Source of the DNA: Streptomyces sp. NBC_01275
GTDB taxonomy: Bacteria > Actinomycetota > Actinomycetes > Streptomycetales > Streptomycetaceae
Reading direction: 5' to 3'
DNA: 64,000 bases
Assembly (NCBI RefSeq): GCF_026340655.1
Contig: NZ_JAPEOZ010000001.1
Coordinates: 6,200,001-6,264,000, forward strand
Shown: piece by piece, positions 8,826-16,536 of the stretch
Layout: each line of letters begins with the position of its first letter
Numbering within the stretch: the stretch's first letter is position 1
Notes under the pieces: generated by a model
Seen by the model: only the letters and a program-made list of their open reading frames with translations
Told to the model about the DNA's origin: nothing
The model's database searches: none
Position numbers and translations under genes: made by a program

Positions 8826-10100
8826 TCAGACCAGCAGCGGGCCGCCGCAGCGTGCGGCGCCGTCCTTCATCGCGATGAGGTTGGCGATCACGTACGAGAT
8901 CTTGTTCTGGGAGTGCCATTCGGAGGGGAAGCAGGTGGCCAGCCGCGAACTCTGGAACCTGGCCTCGAGGTCGGGCACGAAGGCGCGGTACTGGTCGTCC
9001 GTGTAGTACCAGAACGAGTTCTCGTTGTAGTAGGCCGTGTGGCTCGGGTCCTGGTAGGCGCCGCGGCCGTCGGAGCTGGGCGTCGTGGTGAGGAGCATGC
9101 CGCCGGGCGCCAGCAGCCGGTACAGCTCGTTGATCAGCGCCACCTTCGCGGGCACGTGCTCGAGGAAGTTCACGGCCCGCATCAGGCCGACGGAGTCGTC
9201 GGGCAGATCCAGCTTTCCGGGCAGGGTCGCGACGATGTCGACGCCCTCGCCGGGGGCCTTGTCCACGCCCACGTATCCGGGCGGCTTCCGGCGGGCCGCG
9301 CCGAGGTCCAGCGCGAGCAGACCCCTGCGGTAGGTCCAGGCGAGGGCGTTGGCCTCGATGTACTTGTCGTACAGGGCGACCGTCTCGCGCTGGATGTGCG
9401 CGTTGATCTCCGGGTCGCGCTGGGTGTTCGCCGGGTGCATCCGCTGGAGGTACAGACAGCTGGGGATGTGGTGGAAGTCGCCGACGTGGAACAGACGGCA
9501 CATCAGGTCCTGGTCGTCCAGGACCGAACGGGTGGCGTCGTACCCGCCGGCCTGCGCATAGGCGTCCTTGCGGAACGCCCGCACATGGTTGGGCGCGTAC
9601 CAGATGTACGCGACGTTGTGCGGAGTCGGAGCCATGGACCTGACCTGGAGCAGGGTGCGGCCGTCGACGCGCACCTCCTCGTAGTGCCAGCCGTGCGCCT
9701 CGTTGAAACGGCTGTCGTCCCGTTTCCCGTCCTCGGTGATCTGCGCGGTGTTGCTGTAGACGAAGACGGCCTCGGGGTGTGCGTCGAACGCCTTGCCGAG
9801 CTCCGCCAGGCACTCCTTCGCCAGCAGGTCGTCATGGTCGAGTTCCACGAGGATCTCGCCGCGCGCCCGTTCACAGGCCCTGCGCTTAGCCGCTCCGACG
9901 CCGACCACGTCGTCCGCGATCTCCACCCGGACCCGGTCGTCGGGGTGCTCCGGTCGCCAGCGGGCGCCGTTGTTGAGCAGGACGATCCACTCCCAGTCCG
10001 AGCAGGTCTGGGCCTGGAGCGTCGCCAGGCACTCGTCGAGGAAACGGGGCCGGTGGCTGGGGGTGAAGACGGAGAACCTCGGGGTGGCGGTCGACGTCAT
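8826..10100 (-). CDS. Two-domain glycosyltransferase (GT2) / SAM methyltransferase
   Basis: The 424-residue protein joins two enzymes. Residues 1 to about 260 are a GT-A, family-2-type glycosyltransferase: FSVFTPSHRP at the start, the metal-binding region VELDHDDLL, and the acceptor-site motif LDDQDLMCRL. Residues about 280-424 resemble a class I SAM methyltransferase with YVGVD (motif I acid), NFLEHVP and LAPGGMLLTTTP. ATG at 10100 follows GGGAGC; the frame is open further upstream without similarity. Such fusions build methylated glycans by adding a sugar and methylating it or its acceptor. Placed tail-to-tail with rmlD, it probably uses dTDP-rhamnose to decorate the collagen-like protein or a cell-wall polymer. 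The acceptor is inference. Confidence 0.85.
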   Translation of the reverse strand: MTSTATPRFSVFTPSHRPRFLDECLATLQAQTCSDWEWIVLLNNGARWRPEHPDDRVRVEIADDVVGVGAAKRRACERARGEILVELDHDDLLAKECLAELGKAFDAHPEAVFVYSNTAQITEDGKRDDSRFNEAHGWHYEEVRVDGRTLLQVRSMAPTPHNVAYIWYAPNHVRAFRKDAYAQAGGYDATRSVLDDQDLMCRLFHVGDFHHIPSCLYLQRMHPANTQRDPEINAHIQRETVALYDKYIEANALAWTYRRGLLALDLGAARRKPPGYVGVDKAPGEGVDIVATLPGKLDLPDDSVGLMRAVNFLEHVPAKVALINELYRLLAPGGMLLTTTPSSDGRGAYQDPSHTAYYNENSFWYYTDDQYRAFVPDLEARFQSSRLATCFPSEWHSQNKISYVIANLIAMKDGAARCGGPLLV

Positions 10101-10478
10101 CTGGTGCTCCCTGCTTGGCTCGAAGTGCGCAGGAGGCCGGCCCTGGCGGACCGCGAGCATGCCGACGCGCCGGAGCCGAACCACCGTCATGGGCGCCGAC
10201 GTTACGAGTCCGCTGTGATGACGCCGCCGTCCGGCAGGCGCTTGTGGTGTACAGATCACCCGAATGGGGGGAGGGGGAAGCCGCGGCGAGACGTCGTCGT
10301 AGGCGACACCCGTCACACGGTCGTGGCGCCCGGTCCGCGCGTCGCTGCGGGTGCACGCGGACCGGGGCCGTTCGAGGGGACCCCGGCGGGGGTCGGCCAG
10401 CCCTGCGCAGCCGGCCATGCTCGGCTGCAGGTGCTCGGCTGGCGTTGCTTCAGCCGGTCTCGCTCACACCGATGTTGC
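10101..10478. other. Intergenic region upstream of the glycosyltransferase gene
   Basis: About 380 nt with no credible gene. It must hold the minus-strand promoter of the glycosyltransferase and the 3' end of the next minus-strand transcript. Near 10431-10495 imperfect copies of TTGCTCAGCCGG recur. I see no confident promoter boxes. Confidence 0.3.
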
Positions 10479-10907
10479 TCAGCCGGCGGTGCTCAGCTCC
10501 TGCCGCTCCGCCAGCGCGGCGGCGTGTACGTCCATGCGCTCGGCCGCCAGGATCGCCGCCGCCGTGTCCGCACGGGACGCGGCGACGAGGAGGGCGCGGC
10601 CCGCGAGGGCGTGCGCCCGCTCGTGCAGGGCGGCGGCATGCGGCTCGGCCGGGCCGGCGGGGAGGGACGCGCGGACCGGGGTCCGTCCGCCCCGCAGCCG
10701 GGTCACCTGCTGGGCGAGCCGGTCGGCCGCGGCGTCCAGGTCCGTGGACGCGGTCGACGTGCGCAGCTCGTCGGTGACGGCGAGCAGCGCCGCGAGGTGG
10801 GCGGCGAGCTGGATGTCCAGCTCCTCCTCGCGAGAACGGTGCGGGAAGTCGGAGCTGGTGCCGGCCATCGTGCTGTGGACCGACTTGGTGCGGATCGGCT
10901 CGTACAT
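10479..10907 (-). CDS. Small Ala-rich helical protein of unknown function
   Basis: A 142-residue cytoplasmic protein that I do not recognise. It starts MYEPIRTKSVHS and continues with long Ala/Leu/Glu/Arg-rich helices (about residues 25-65 and 85-135) and no membrane segment or signal peptide. The start is well supported: ATG at 10907 follows AGGAGG by 8 nt. The promoter contains a palindrome between its -35 and -10 regions, so expression is probably switched by a repressor. It is transcribed alone towards the glycosyltransferase gene. Codon use is normal for the genome, so it is likely a real gene. Confidence 0.7.
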   Translation of the reverse strand: MYEPIRTKSVHSTMAGTSSDFPHRSREEELDIQLAAHLAALLAVTDELRTSTASTDLDAAADRLAQQVTRLRGGRTPVRASLPAGPAEPHAAALHERAHALAGRALLVAASRADTAAAILAAERMDVHAAALAERQELSTAG

Positions 10908-10938
10908 GGGGATGGCCTCCTGGACTCTGACAGGAAAC

Positions 10939-10964
10939 CATCCTAGCTTAGATTTCGTCTAAAG
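10939..10964 (-). promoter_or_regulatory. Promoter with palindromic operator
   Basis: On the minus strand a TAGGAT -10 box (10939-10944) is preceded by an inverted repeat TTAGA-N5-TCTAA (10948-10962) that would fill the -10/-35 spacer. A repressor there would exclude RNA polymerase. The form is reminiscent of Fur-family or small TetR operators, but I cannot assign it. Confidence 0.45.
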
Positions 10965-11063
10965 TTGAGCGCTTCACGGAACAGGGCCGCCCGCGCACCC
11001 AGGGTGAGCGAGCCGCCCCCGCTGCGAGCGGCGCCCGTCTGCAGCGAGCGGCGCCCGCCCCCG

Positions 11064-12275
11064 CTACGGCTGGCTGTAGCCGTCCAGGAAGCGTCCGATC
11101 CGGCCGACCGCGTCCCGTAGGTCAGCCGCCGTGGGGAGTGTGACCACCCGGAAGTGGTCCGGCTCGGGCCAGTTGAAGCCGGTGCCCTGGACGACCATGA
11201 TCTTCTCCTGGCGCAGCAGGTCCAGGACCATCCGCCGGTCGTCCTTGATCTTGAACACCTTCGGATCCAGCCGCGGGAAGAGGTACAGCGCCCCCTTCGG
11301 CCGTACGCACGTCACGCCCGGGATCTGCGTCAGCAGCTCGTACGCCGTGTCGACCTGCTCCTTGAGCCGGCCGCCCGGCAGCACCAGGTCGTTGATGGTC
11401 TGGCGTCCGCTGAGCGCGGCCACGACCCCGTGCTGGCCCGGCATGTTGGCGCACAGCCGCATGTTCGCCAGGATCGTCAGGCCCTCGATGTAGGAGTCGG
11501 CGTGGGCGCGCGGCCCGGAGATCGCCATCCAGCCGACCCGGTAGCCGGCCACCCGGTACGCCTTCGACATGCCGTTGAAGGTGAGGGTCAGCAGATCGGG
11601 CGCGACGGAGGCGGTCGGGGTGTGCGTGGCCCCGTCGTAGAGGATCTTGTCGTAGATCTCGTCGGAGCAGACGAGGAGGTTGTGGCGGCGGGCGATGTCG
11701 GTCAGCCCCCGGATCATCGCCTCGTCGTACACGGCCCCCGTCGGATTGTTCGGGTTGATGATGACGATCGCCTTGGTGCGGTCGGTGACCTTGCGCTCGA
11801 CGTCCGCGAGGTCGGGCATCCAGTCGGACTGCTCGTCGCACCGGTAGTGCACGGCCGTGCCGCCGGACAGGGCGACGGCGGCGGTCCACAGCGGGTAGTC
11901 CGGGGACGGCACGAGGACCTCGTCGCCGTCGTCCAGCAGGCCCTGCATCGCCATCACGATCAGCTCGGACACGCCGTTGCCGATGAAGACGTGCTCGACG
12001 TCGGTCTCGATGCCGAGTGTCTGGTTGTGCATGACGACCGCCCGGCGCGCGGCCAGCAGGCCCTTGGCGTCGCCGTAACCGTGCGCCGTGGAGACGTTGC
12101 GGAGGATGTCCTCCAGGATCTCCGGCGGGCAGTCGAAGCCGAAGGCGGCCGGATTGCCGGTGTTGAGCTTCAGGATGCGGTGACCAGCCGCTTCCAGCCG
12201 CATCGCCTCCTCGAGAACCGGGCCCCGGATCTCGTAACAGACGTTGGCGAGCTTGGTCGACTGGATCACCTGCAT
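11064..12275 (-). CDS. PLP-dependent aminotransferase, AlaA-like (class I/II)
   Basis: A 403-residue fold-type I aminotransferase, close in length and motifs to AlaA-type alanine transaminases (glutamate-pyruvate). The substrate/cofactor motif INPNNPTG and the PLP-lysine block FNGMSKAYRVAGYRVGW are clear, and the C-terminus has the carboxylate-binding arginine in DHFRVVTLP. ATG at 12275 gives the family N-terminus MQVIQSTKLANVCYEIRGPV. The frame extends upstream to 12416 without similarity. There is no Shine-Dalgarno sequence before the ATG, so the start may be leaderless or slightly wrong. It likely supplies alanine or links pyruvate to glutamate; broader substrate use is possible. Confidence 0.9.
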   Translation of the reverse strand: MQVIQSTKLANVCYEIRGPVLEEAMRLEAAGHRILKLNTGNPAAFGFDCPPEILEDILRNVSTAHGYGDAKGLLAARRAVVMHNQTLGIETDVEHVFIGNGVSELIVMAMQGLLDDGDEVLVPSPDYPLWTAAVALSGGTAVHYRCDEQSDWMPDLADVERKVTDRTKAIVIINPNNPTGAVYDEAMIRGLTDIARRHNLLVCSDEIYDKILYDGATHTPTASVAPDLLTLTFNGMSKAYRVAGYRVGWMAISGPRAHADSYIEGLTILANMRLCANMPGQHGVVAALSGRQTINDLVLPGGRLKEQVDTAYELLTQIPGVTCVRPKGALYLFPRLDPKVFKIKDDRRMVLDLLRQEKIMVVQGTGFNWPEPDHFRVVTLPTAADLRDAVGRIGRFLDGYSQP

Positions 12276-12469
12276 GTCAAGGAGCTTACGGCCGGGTAAC
12301 GCGGCTTGGGGCGTGTTTTCCGCCACGCGGGGGGTGTTTGTCGTGCGGCCGAAAACGAGTGCTTGTTCCCAGAGGGTCCCGTGCCGAAAATGCACATGAC
12401 AAAAAACACGTGACAAGCAGCGGCGGCCGGAAGATCTCCGGTCGCCTTGTCATAAGAGGGGACCCCCAC

Positions 12470-13372
12470 ATGAGAAAGCCTCTCGTCGCCGCGTTCATCG
12501 CCCTGGCCATAGCCGGGATCGGTGCGGCGCCCGCGGTCGCGGCGCCATCGACGACAGCGCCCACGACCACGGTCGCGGCCAAGGCGGACGCCGCCGCGGT
12601 CAAGGCGGACACCAAGGCGGCCGCCACGCCGACCCTCCAGGCCGTGACCCTGGCCGGGACCGTCGCGCTCAGCAACTGCTCCGGCTCGGTCATCCGCTTC
12701 CCGAACTCGCTGTCCACCGACCCGGCGCTGGTGCTCAGCAACGGCCACTGCCTGACCTCCGGCTTCCTGGACCCGGGCGAGGTGCTCACCAACCAGACCT
12801 CCACCCGCACCTTCGGTCTGCTGAACTCCTCCGGCACCCGCGTCGCCACCCTGCGCGCCAGCAAGCTGGCCTACGCGACGATGACCGACACCGACGTGTC
12901 GATCTACCAGCTCACCAGCACCTACGCGACGATCCAGAGCTCGTACGGGATCTCCGCGCTGACCGTCCAGGACACGCACCCGACCGCCGGCGCCGCCATC
13001 ACCGTGGCCTCCGGCTACTGGAAGACCCTCTACAACTGCAACATCGACGGGTTCGTGTACCGCCTCAAGGAGGGCGACTGGACCTGGAAGGACTCCCTCC
13101 GCTACACCTCCGCCTGCCAGACCATCGGCGGCACCTCCGGCTCGCCGGTGATCGACCAGTCCACCGGCAAGGTCGTCGCCGTCAACAACACCGGCAACGA
13201 GGACGGCGAGACCTGCACGGAGAACAACCCCTGCGAGGTCGACGCCAGCGGCAACGTCACCGTGCGCGAGGGCATCAACTACGCCCAGGAGACGTACATC
13301 ATCCCGGCCTGCTTCACGACCGGAAACCAGCTCAACCTGAGCGCGAGCACCTGCACCCTGCCCAAGCCGTAA
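12470..13372 (+). CDS. Secreted trypsin-like serine protease
   Basis: A 300-residue exported protein. Residues 1-25 are a classical signal peptide ending AVAA, followed by an Ala/Thr/Lys-rich segment to about residue 55. The chymotrypsin-fold triad is visible: His93 in SNGHC, Asp142 in TDTDVSIYQL and Ser225 in GGTSGSPV. Several cysteines suggest disulphides. ATG at 12470 follows AGAGGGGA. It stands divergently from the aminotransferase and tail-to-tail with the D-aminoacylase (21 nt between stops). It probably acts outside the cell in protein degradation; the substrate is unknown. Confidence 0.88.
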   Translation: MRKPLVAAFIALAIAGIGAAPAVAAPSTTAPTTTVAAKADAAAVKADTKAAATPTLQAVTLAGTVALSNCSGSVIRFPNSLSTDPALVLSNGHCLTSGFLDPGEVLTNQTSTRTFGLLNSSGTRVATLRASKLAYATMTDTDVSIYQLTSTYATIQSSYGISALTVQDTHPTAGAAITVASGYWKTLYNCNIDGFVYRLKEGDWTWKDSLRYTSACQTIGGTSGSPVIDQSTGKVVAVNNTGNEDGETCTENNPCEVDASGNVTVREGINYAQETYIIPACFTTGNQLNLSASTCTLPKP

Positions 13373-13393
13373 GGCGATGCGGGGGGCGTTCCG

Positions 13394-15019
13394 TCACACG
13401 GGACTGCGACGGACCGCCCGCCCCGCCAGCACGTCTGTACGCCGCCCGTCCTCGATCGCGAACCGCCCGTCGACCAGGACGTGCGGGACGCCGGTCGGCA
13501 GGGTGCGCGGGGCGTCGTACGTCGAGCCCGCGGCCACCGTCGCCGGGTCGAACAGCACCAGATCCGCCCGGTACCCCTCGCGGACCAGACCCCGGTCGGG
13601 CAGCCGCAGCCGGGCCGCCGGTCGCCCCGTGAGATGGGCGACGCACTCCTCCAGCGACAGCACCCCCAACTCCCTTACGTACCGGCCGAGATAGTGCGGG
13701 AACGTGCCGTACGCGCGCGGGTGCGGCTTCGCGCCCTGCAGGACGCCGTCCGAGCCGCCGGTGTGGACGCGGTGGCGCATGATCGCCCGGACGTTCTCCT
13801 CGTGGCCCACGTGCTGGAGGATCGTCGGGGCGAGCCCGTCGTCCAGGAGCAGTCGACGCGCGGTCGCCCAGGGCTCCTCGCCGCGCAGCCGCGCCGACCC
13901 CAGGACCGTACGGCCCACATGGTCCGCCAGCCGCTGGTCGCCCACGCCCGAGATCTCGACCGTGTCCCAGTCCACCGGCACGCCGTGGCAGCCGTCCGCG
14001 CCGGTCACCTCCAGGGCGTGGCGGATCCGGGCGGCCGTGTCGTCGTCCGCGAGCCGGCGCAGGATCTCCGCCGGGCCGCCCTCGCTCGCCCAACTCGGCA
14101 GCAGGGCCGCGAGGGTGGTGCAGCCGGGGGTGTAGGGGTAGGTGTCGAGGGTGATGTCCGCGCCGGCGGCCAGCGCCTCGTCCAGCAGCGCCAGCAGTTC
14201 GGGCGCGCGGCCCTCGTTCACGCCGAAGTTCATGGTGGCGTGGGCGAGATGGAGGGGGCAGCCGGCCTCCCGGGTCAGCTCGACCATCTCCGCGTACGCC
14301 TCCAGCGCCCCCGCCCCGTACGAGCGGTGGTGCGGGCAGTAGTAGCCGCCGTACCCCGCCACCACCCGGCACAGTTCGGTGAGTTCGGCGTCCTCGGCGT
14401 ACATCCCGGGGGTGTACGTCAGCCCCGACGACAGACCCATCGCCCCCTGCTCCAGCCCCTCCGCCGTCAACTGCCGCATCCGGTCCAGCTCCTGGGGCGT
14501 GGCCGGGCGGTCCTCCCAGCCGACGACGAGGGCGCGGACCGTGCCCTGCGGGACCAGATAGGCCGCGTTGACGGCGATGCCCCGGCCCTCGACGCCGGAG
14601 TCCAGCCGGTCCAGGTACTCGCCCACCGACCGCCAGTCGAAGTCGACGTCCTCGCCGTACCCGTTCCACCCGGCGATCGCCCGGCGCACCTCCTGAAGCG
14701 TCCGGTCGTCGACCGGGGCGTACGACAGCCCGTCCTGGCCCAGGACTTCGAGGGTCACCCCCTGCGCGGCCTTCGCGCTGTGGTCGGGGTCGCGCAGCAG
14801 GGCGAGGTCGCTGTGGGCGTGCATGTCGATGAAGCCGGGGGAGAGGACGAGCCCCTCAGCGTCCAACTCCCTTCGCGCCTTGGGGCGTTGACAGCCCGCC
14901 GCCGCGGCCTCCTGGACGATTGCGACGATCCTGCCGCCGTCGATCACGACATCGGCGCGGTAGGAGTCCGCGCCGCTGCCGTCGACGACGTCCGCGTCCC
15001 GGATGACGAGGTCTTCCAT
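13394..15019 (-). CDS. D-aminoacylase / N-acyl-D-amino-acid deacylase
   Basis: A 541-residue amidohydrolase-superfamily enzyme that hydrolyses N-acyl-D-amino acids to free D-amino acids. Metal-site motifs are visible: the HxH of FIDMHAHSD near the start, YYCPHHRSYG, LHLAHATMN, and GGSDGV near the end, with a final composite beta-domain GYRADLVLFDP. ATG at 15019 follows AGGAGG by 9 nt. The same frame stays open far upstream through the next gene, but that part is a shadow. It lies downstream of the PLP deaminase on the same strand, separated by about 120 nt containing short tandem repeats. The pair would release and then deaminate D-amino acids. Confidence 0.9.
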   Translation of the reverse strand: MEDLVIRDADVVDGSGADSYRADVVIDGGRIVAIVQEAAAAGCQRPKARRELDAEGLVLSPGFIDMHAHSDLALLRDPDHSAKAAQGVTLEVLGQDGLSYAPVDDRTLQEVRRAIAGWNGYGEDVDFDWRSVGEYLDRLDSGVEGRGIAVNAAYLVPQGTVRALVVGWEDRPATPQELDRMRQLTAEGLEQGAMGLSSGLTYTPGMYAEDAELTELCRVVAGYGGYYCPHHRSYGAGALEAYAEMVELTREAGCPLHLAHATMNFGVNEGRAPELLALLDEALAAGADITLDTYPYTPGCTTLAALLPSWASEGGPAEILRRLADDDTAARIRHALEVTGADGCHGVPVDWDTVEISGVGDQRLADHVGRTVLGSARLRGEEPWATARRLLLDDGLAPTILQHVGHEENVRAIMRHRVHTGGSDGVLQGAKPHPRAYGTFPHYLGRYVRELGVLSLEECVAHLTGRPAARLRLPDRGLVREGYRADLVLFDPATVAAGSTYDAPRTLPTGVPHVLVDGRFAIEDGRRTDVLAGRAVRRSPV

Positions 15020-15071
15020 GCCGGTGCCTCCTGCTGGCGTCTGGACTGGCATCCAGGCGAACGTGCGGATG

Positions 15072-15138
15072 GACTGAGGGGACTGAGGGGACTGAGGGCT
15101 GATGGGCTGATGGGCTGATGGGCTGATGGATTGATGGT
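15072..15138. repeat. Compound short tandem repeat between deaminase and D-aminoacylase genes
   Basis: Three exact copies of the 9-mer GACTGAGGG (15072-15098) are followed by four copies of the 8-mer CTGATGGG (15099-15130, last one with A) and a degenerate fifth. The array abuts the deaminase stop codon at 15139. It is noncoding. Confidence 0.85.
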
Positions 15139-16410
15139 CTAGAAGAACGTGCGGATGTAGTCGACGACCGTGCCGTCCGCCTCGGCCAGCGGGATCAGCT
15201 GCCATTTGTCGAAGGCCGTGCACGGGTGGGACAGCCCCAGGCCGACCCAGTCGCCGACCTGGAGGTCCGCTTCCGGGGTCGTGCGCAGCCAGGCGTGCTG
15301 GTCGGACAGGCCGGTCACCGAGACGCCGGTCGCGGGGCGTTCGACGCCGTCCCGGCGGATCGCCTGGGCGGAGGGCAGGTCCAGGTCGTGGGCCGCGTCG
15401 CGCTTGCCCGCGTTGGCGAACGCCTGGTCGGGGGAGGGGCGCGAGACGACCTGGGTCCACAGCCGCAAGGCGGGCTCCAGCGCGCCCTCCTCGGGGACGC
15501 GGTTGAACGGGGTCAGCTTGCGGTAGTGGCCGTCGTCGTGCGAGACGTACGCGCCCGAGCGCAACAACTTCAGCACGGGCAGGGAGAGTTCGGGGATCCC
15601 GGCGAAGACGTCGGCGACCGCGTCGAACCAGGCGCTGCCGCCGGCGCTGACGACGATCTCCTCGAGGCCGACGCCCGCGAACCGCCCCGCCTTGTCGAAG
15701 TCCGCGGCGAGCGCGACCAGTCGGCGCAGCCAGGCGTGCACCCGCTCCGGCGTCGCCTGCGGCACCTCGCCCTCGTAGCCCGCGACCCCGACCAGCCGCA
15801 GCGTCGGCGCGGCGGCCACCGCGTCCGCGATCGCCGCGCACTCCGCCTCGGTACGGACCCCGGTGCGCGCGCCCTCGCCCGCGGCCAGCTCGACGACGAC
15901 GTCCAGCGGGCGGCCGGACCCGCGCAGTGCGGCGTCCATCAGCTCGACTCCGCGCACGGAGTCGACGTAGCAGACGAGACGGAAGTCGGGGTCGGCGGTC
16001 AGCTGGGCGGCGATCCAGCGCAGGGCCGCCGGGTCCACCAGTTCGTTCGCGAGGAAGATCCGCCGGACGCCGTACGCCCGGGCCACGCGGACCTGGTGCG
16101 GCACGGCGAGGGTGACGCCCCACGCGCCGCGGTCGAGCTGCCGCTGGAAGAGCTGCGGGGCCATGGAGGTCTTGCCGTGCGGCGCGAAGGAGAGGCCGTG
16201 GCGGAGGGCGTACGTCTCCATGAGCGCGAGGTTGTGCTCCAGGCGCTCGGCGGACAGGGCCAGGACGGGGGTGGTGAATCCGCTGGTGAAGAGGTTGCGG
16301 CGCTCGGCGGCCAGCTCGCCGACCGTGCGGCCCTCGGCGTCCGGCGGGAGGCCCTTGAAGCGGTGGTCGATCCGTTCCTCGGCCAGTCGGGCGAGCGCCT
16401 CGGTGCTCAT
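15139..16410 (-). CDS. PLP-dependent amino acid deaminase (D-serine dehydratase / D-threonine aldolase-like)
   Basis: A 423-residue fold-type III (alanine-racemase barrel) enzyme. The PLP lysine lies in SFAPHGKTSMAPQLF, and the C-terminal beta-domain has the GLSHPCTAFDKW metal-site pattern of DSD1-type D-serine dehydratases. Such enzymes remove ammonia from D-serine or D-threonine, or cleave beta-hydroxy D-amino acids. The start at 16410 follows AGGAGG. It heads a minus-strand operon with D-aminoacylase and is divergent from the kinase-IclR-RidA operon across a palindromic operator. RidA in that operon would clear the enamine/imine by-products of this reaction, which supports the deaminase role. 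Confidence 0.85.
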   Translation of the reverse strand: MSTEALARLAEERIDHRFKGLPPDAEGRTVGELAAERRNLFTSGFTTPVLALSAERLEHNLALMETYALRHGLSFAPHGKTSMAPQLFQRQLDRGAWGVTLAVPHQVRVARAYGVRRIFLANELVDPAALRWIAAQLTADPDFRLVCYVDSVRGVELMDAALRGSGRPLDVVVELAAGEGARTGVRTEAECAAIADAVAAAPTLRLVGVAGYEGEVPQATPERVHAWLRRLVALAADFDKAGRFAGVGLEEIVVSAGGSAWFDAVADVFAGIPELSLPVLKLLRSGAYVSHDDGHYRKLTPFNRVPEEGALEPALRLWTQVVSRPSPDQAFANAGKRDAAHDLDLPSAQAIRRDGVERPATGVSVTGLSDQHAWLRTTPEADLQVGDWVGLGLSHPCTAFDKWQLIPLAEADGTVVDYIRTFF

Positions 16411-16430
16411 GGAACCTCCTGATCAGGATC

Positions 16431-16447
16431 GTTGCATTCTGTGCAAC
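16431..16447. promoter_or_regulatory. Palindromic operator between divergent operons, probable IclR site
   Basis: GTTGCA-TTCTG-TGCAAC is a perfect 6-bp inverted repeat with 5-bp spacer in the 126-bp gap between the deaminase and kinase genes. An IclR gene is second in the rightward operon, and IclR regulators commonly bind such sites at their own cluster. The assignment is inference. Confidence 0.55.
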
Positions 16448-16536
16448 ATCCATTGCGTATGTCGCTGACTGCTGTCTAACATCTCGCCCAACGCGAGGTC
16501 AACGGACCCGCCCCGGCGCTGGGAGCTTCGACCATC

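Noticed and set aside
15020..16453. Upstream extension of the D-aminoacylase frame
   Set aside because: The extension overlaps the deaminase gene in another frame and gives Arg/Gly/Pro-rich sequence; the ATG at 15019 has an ideal ribosome site.
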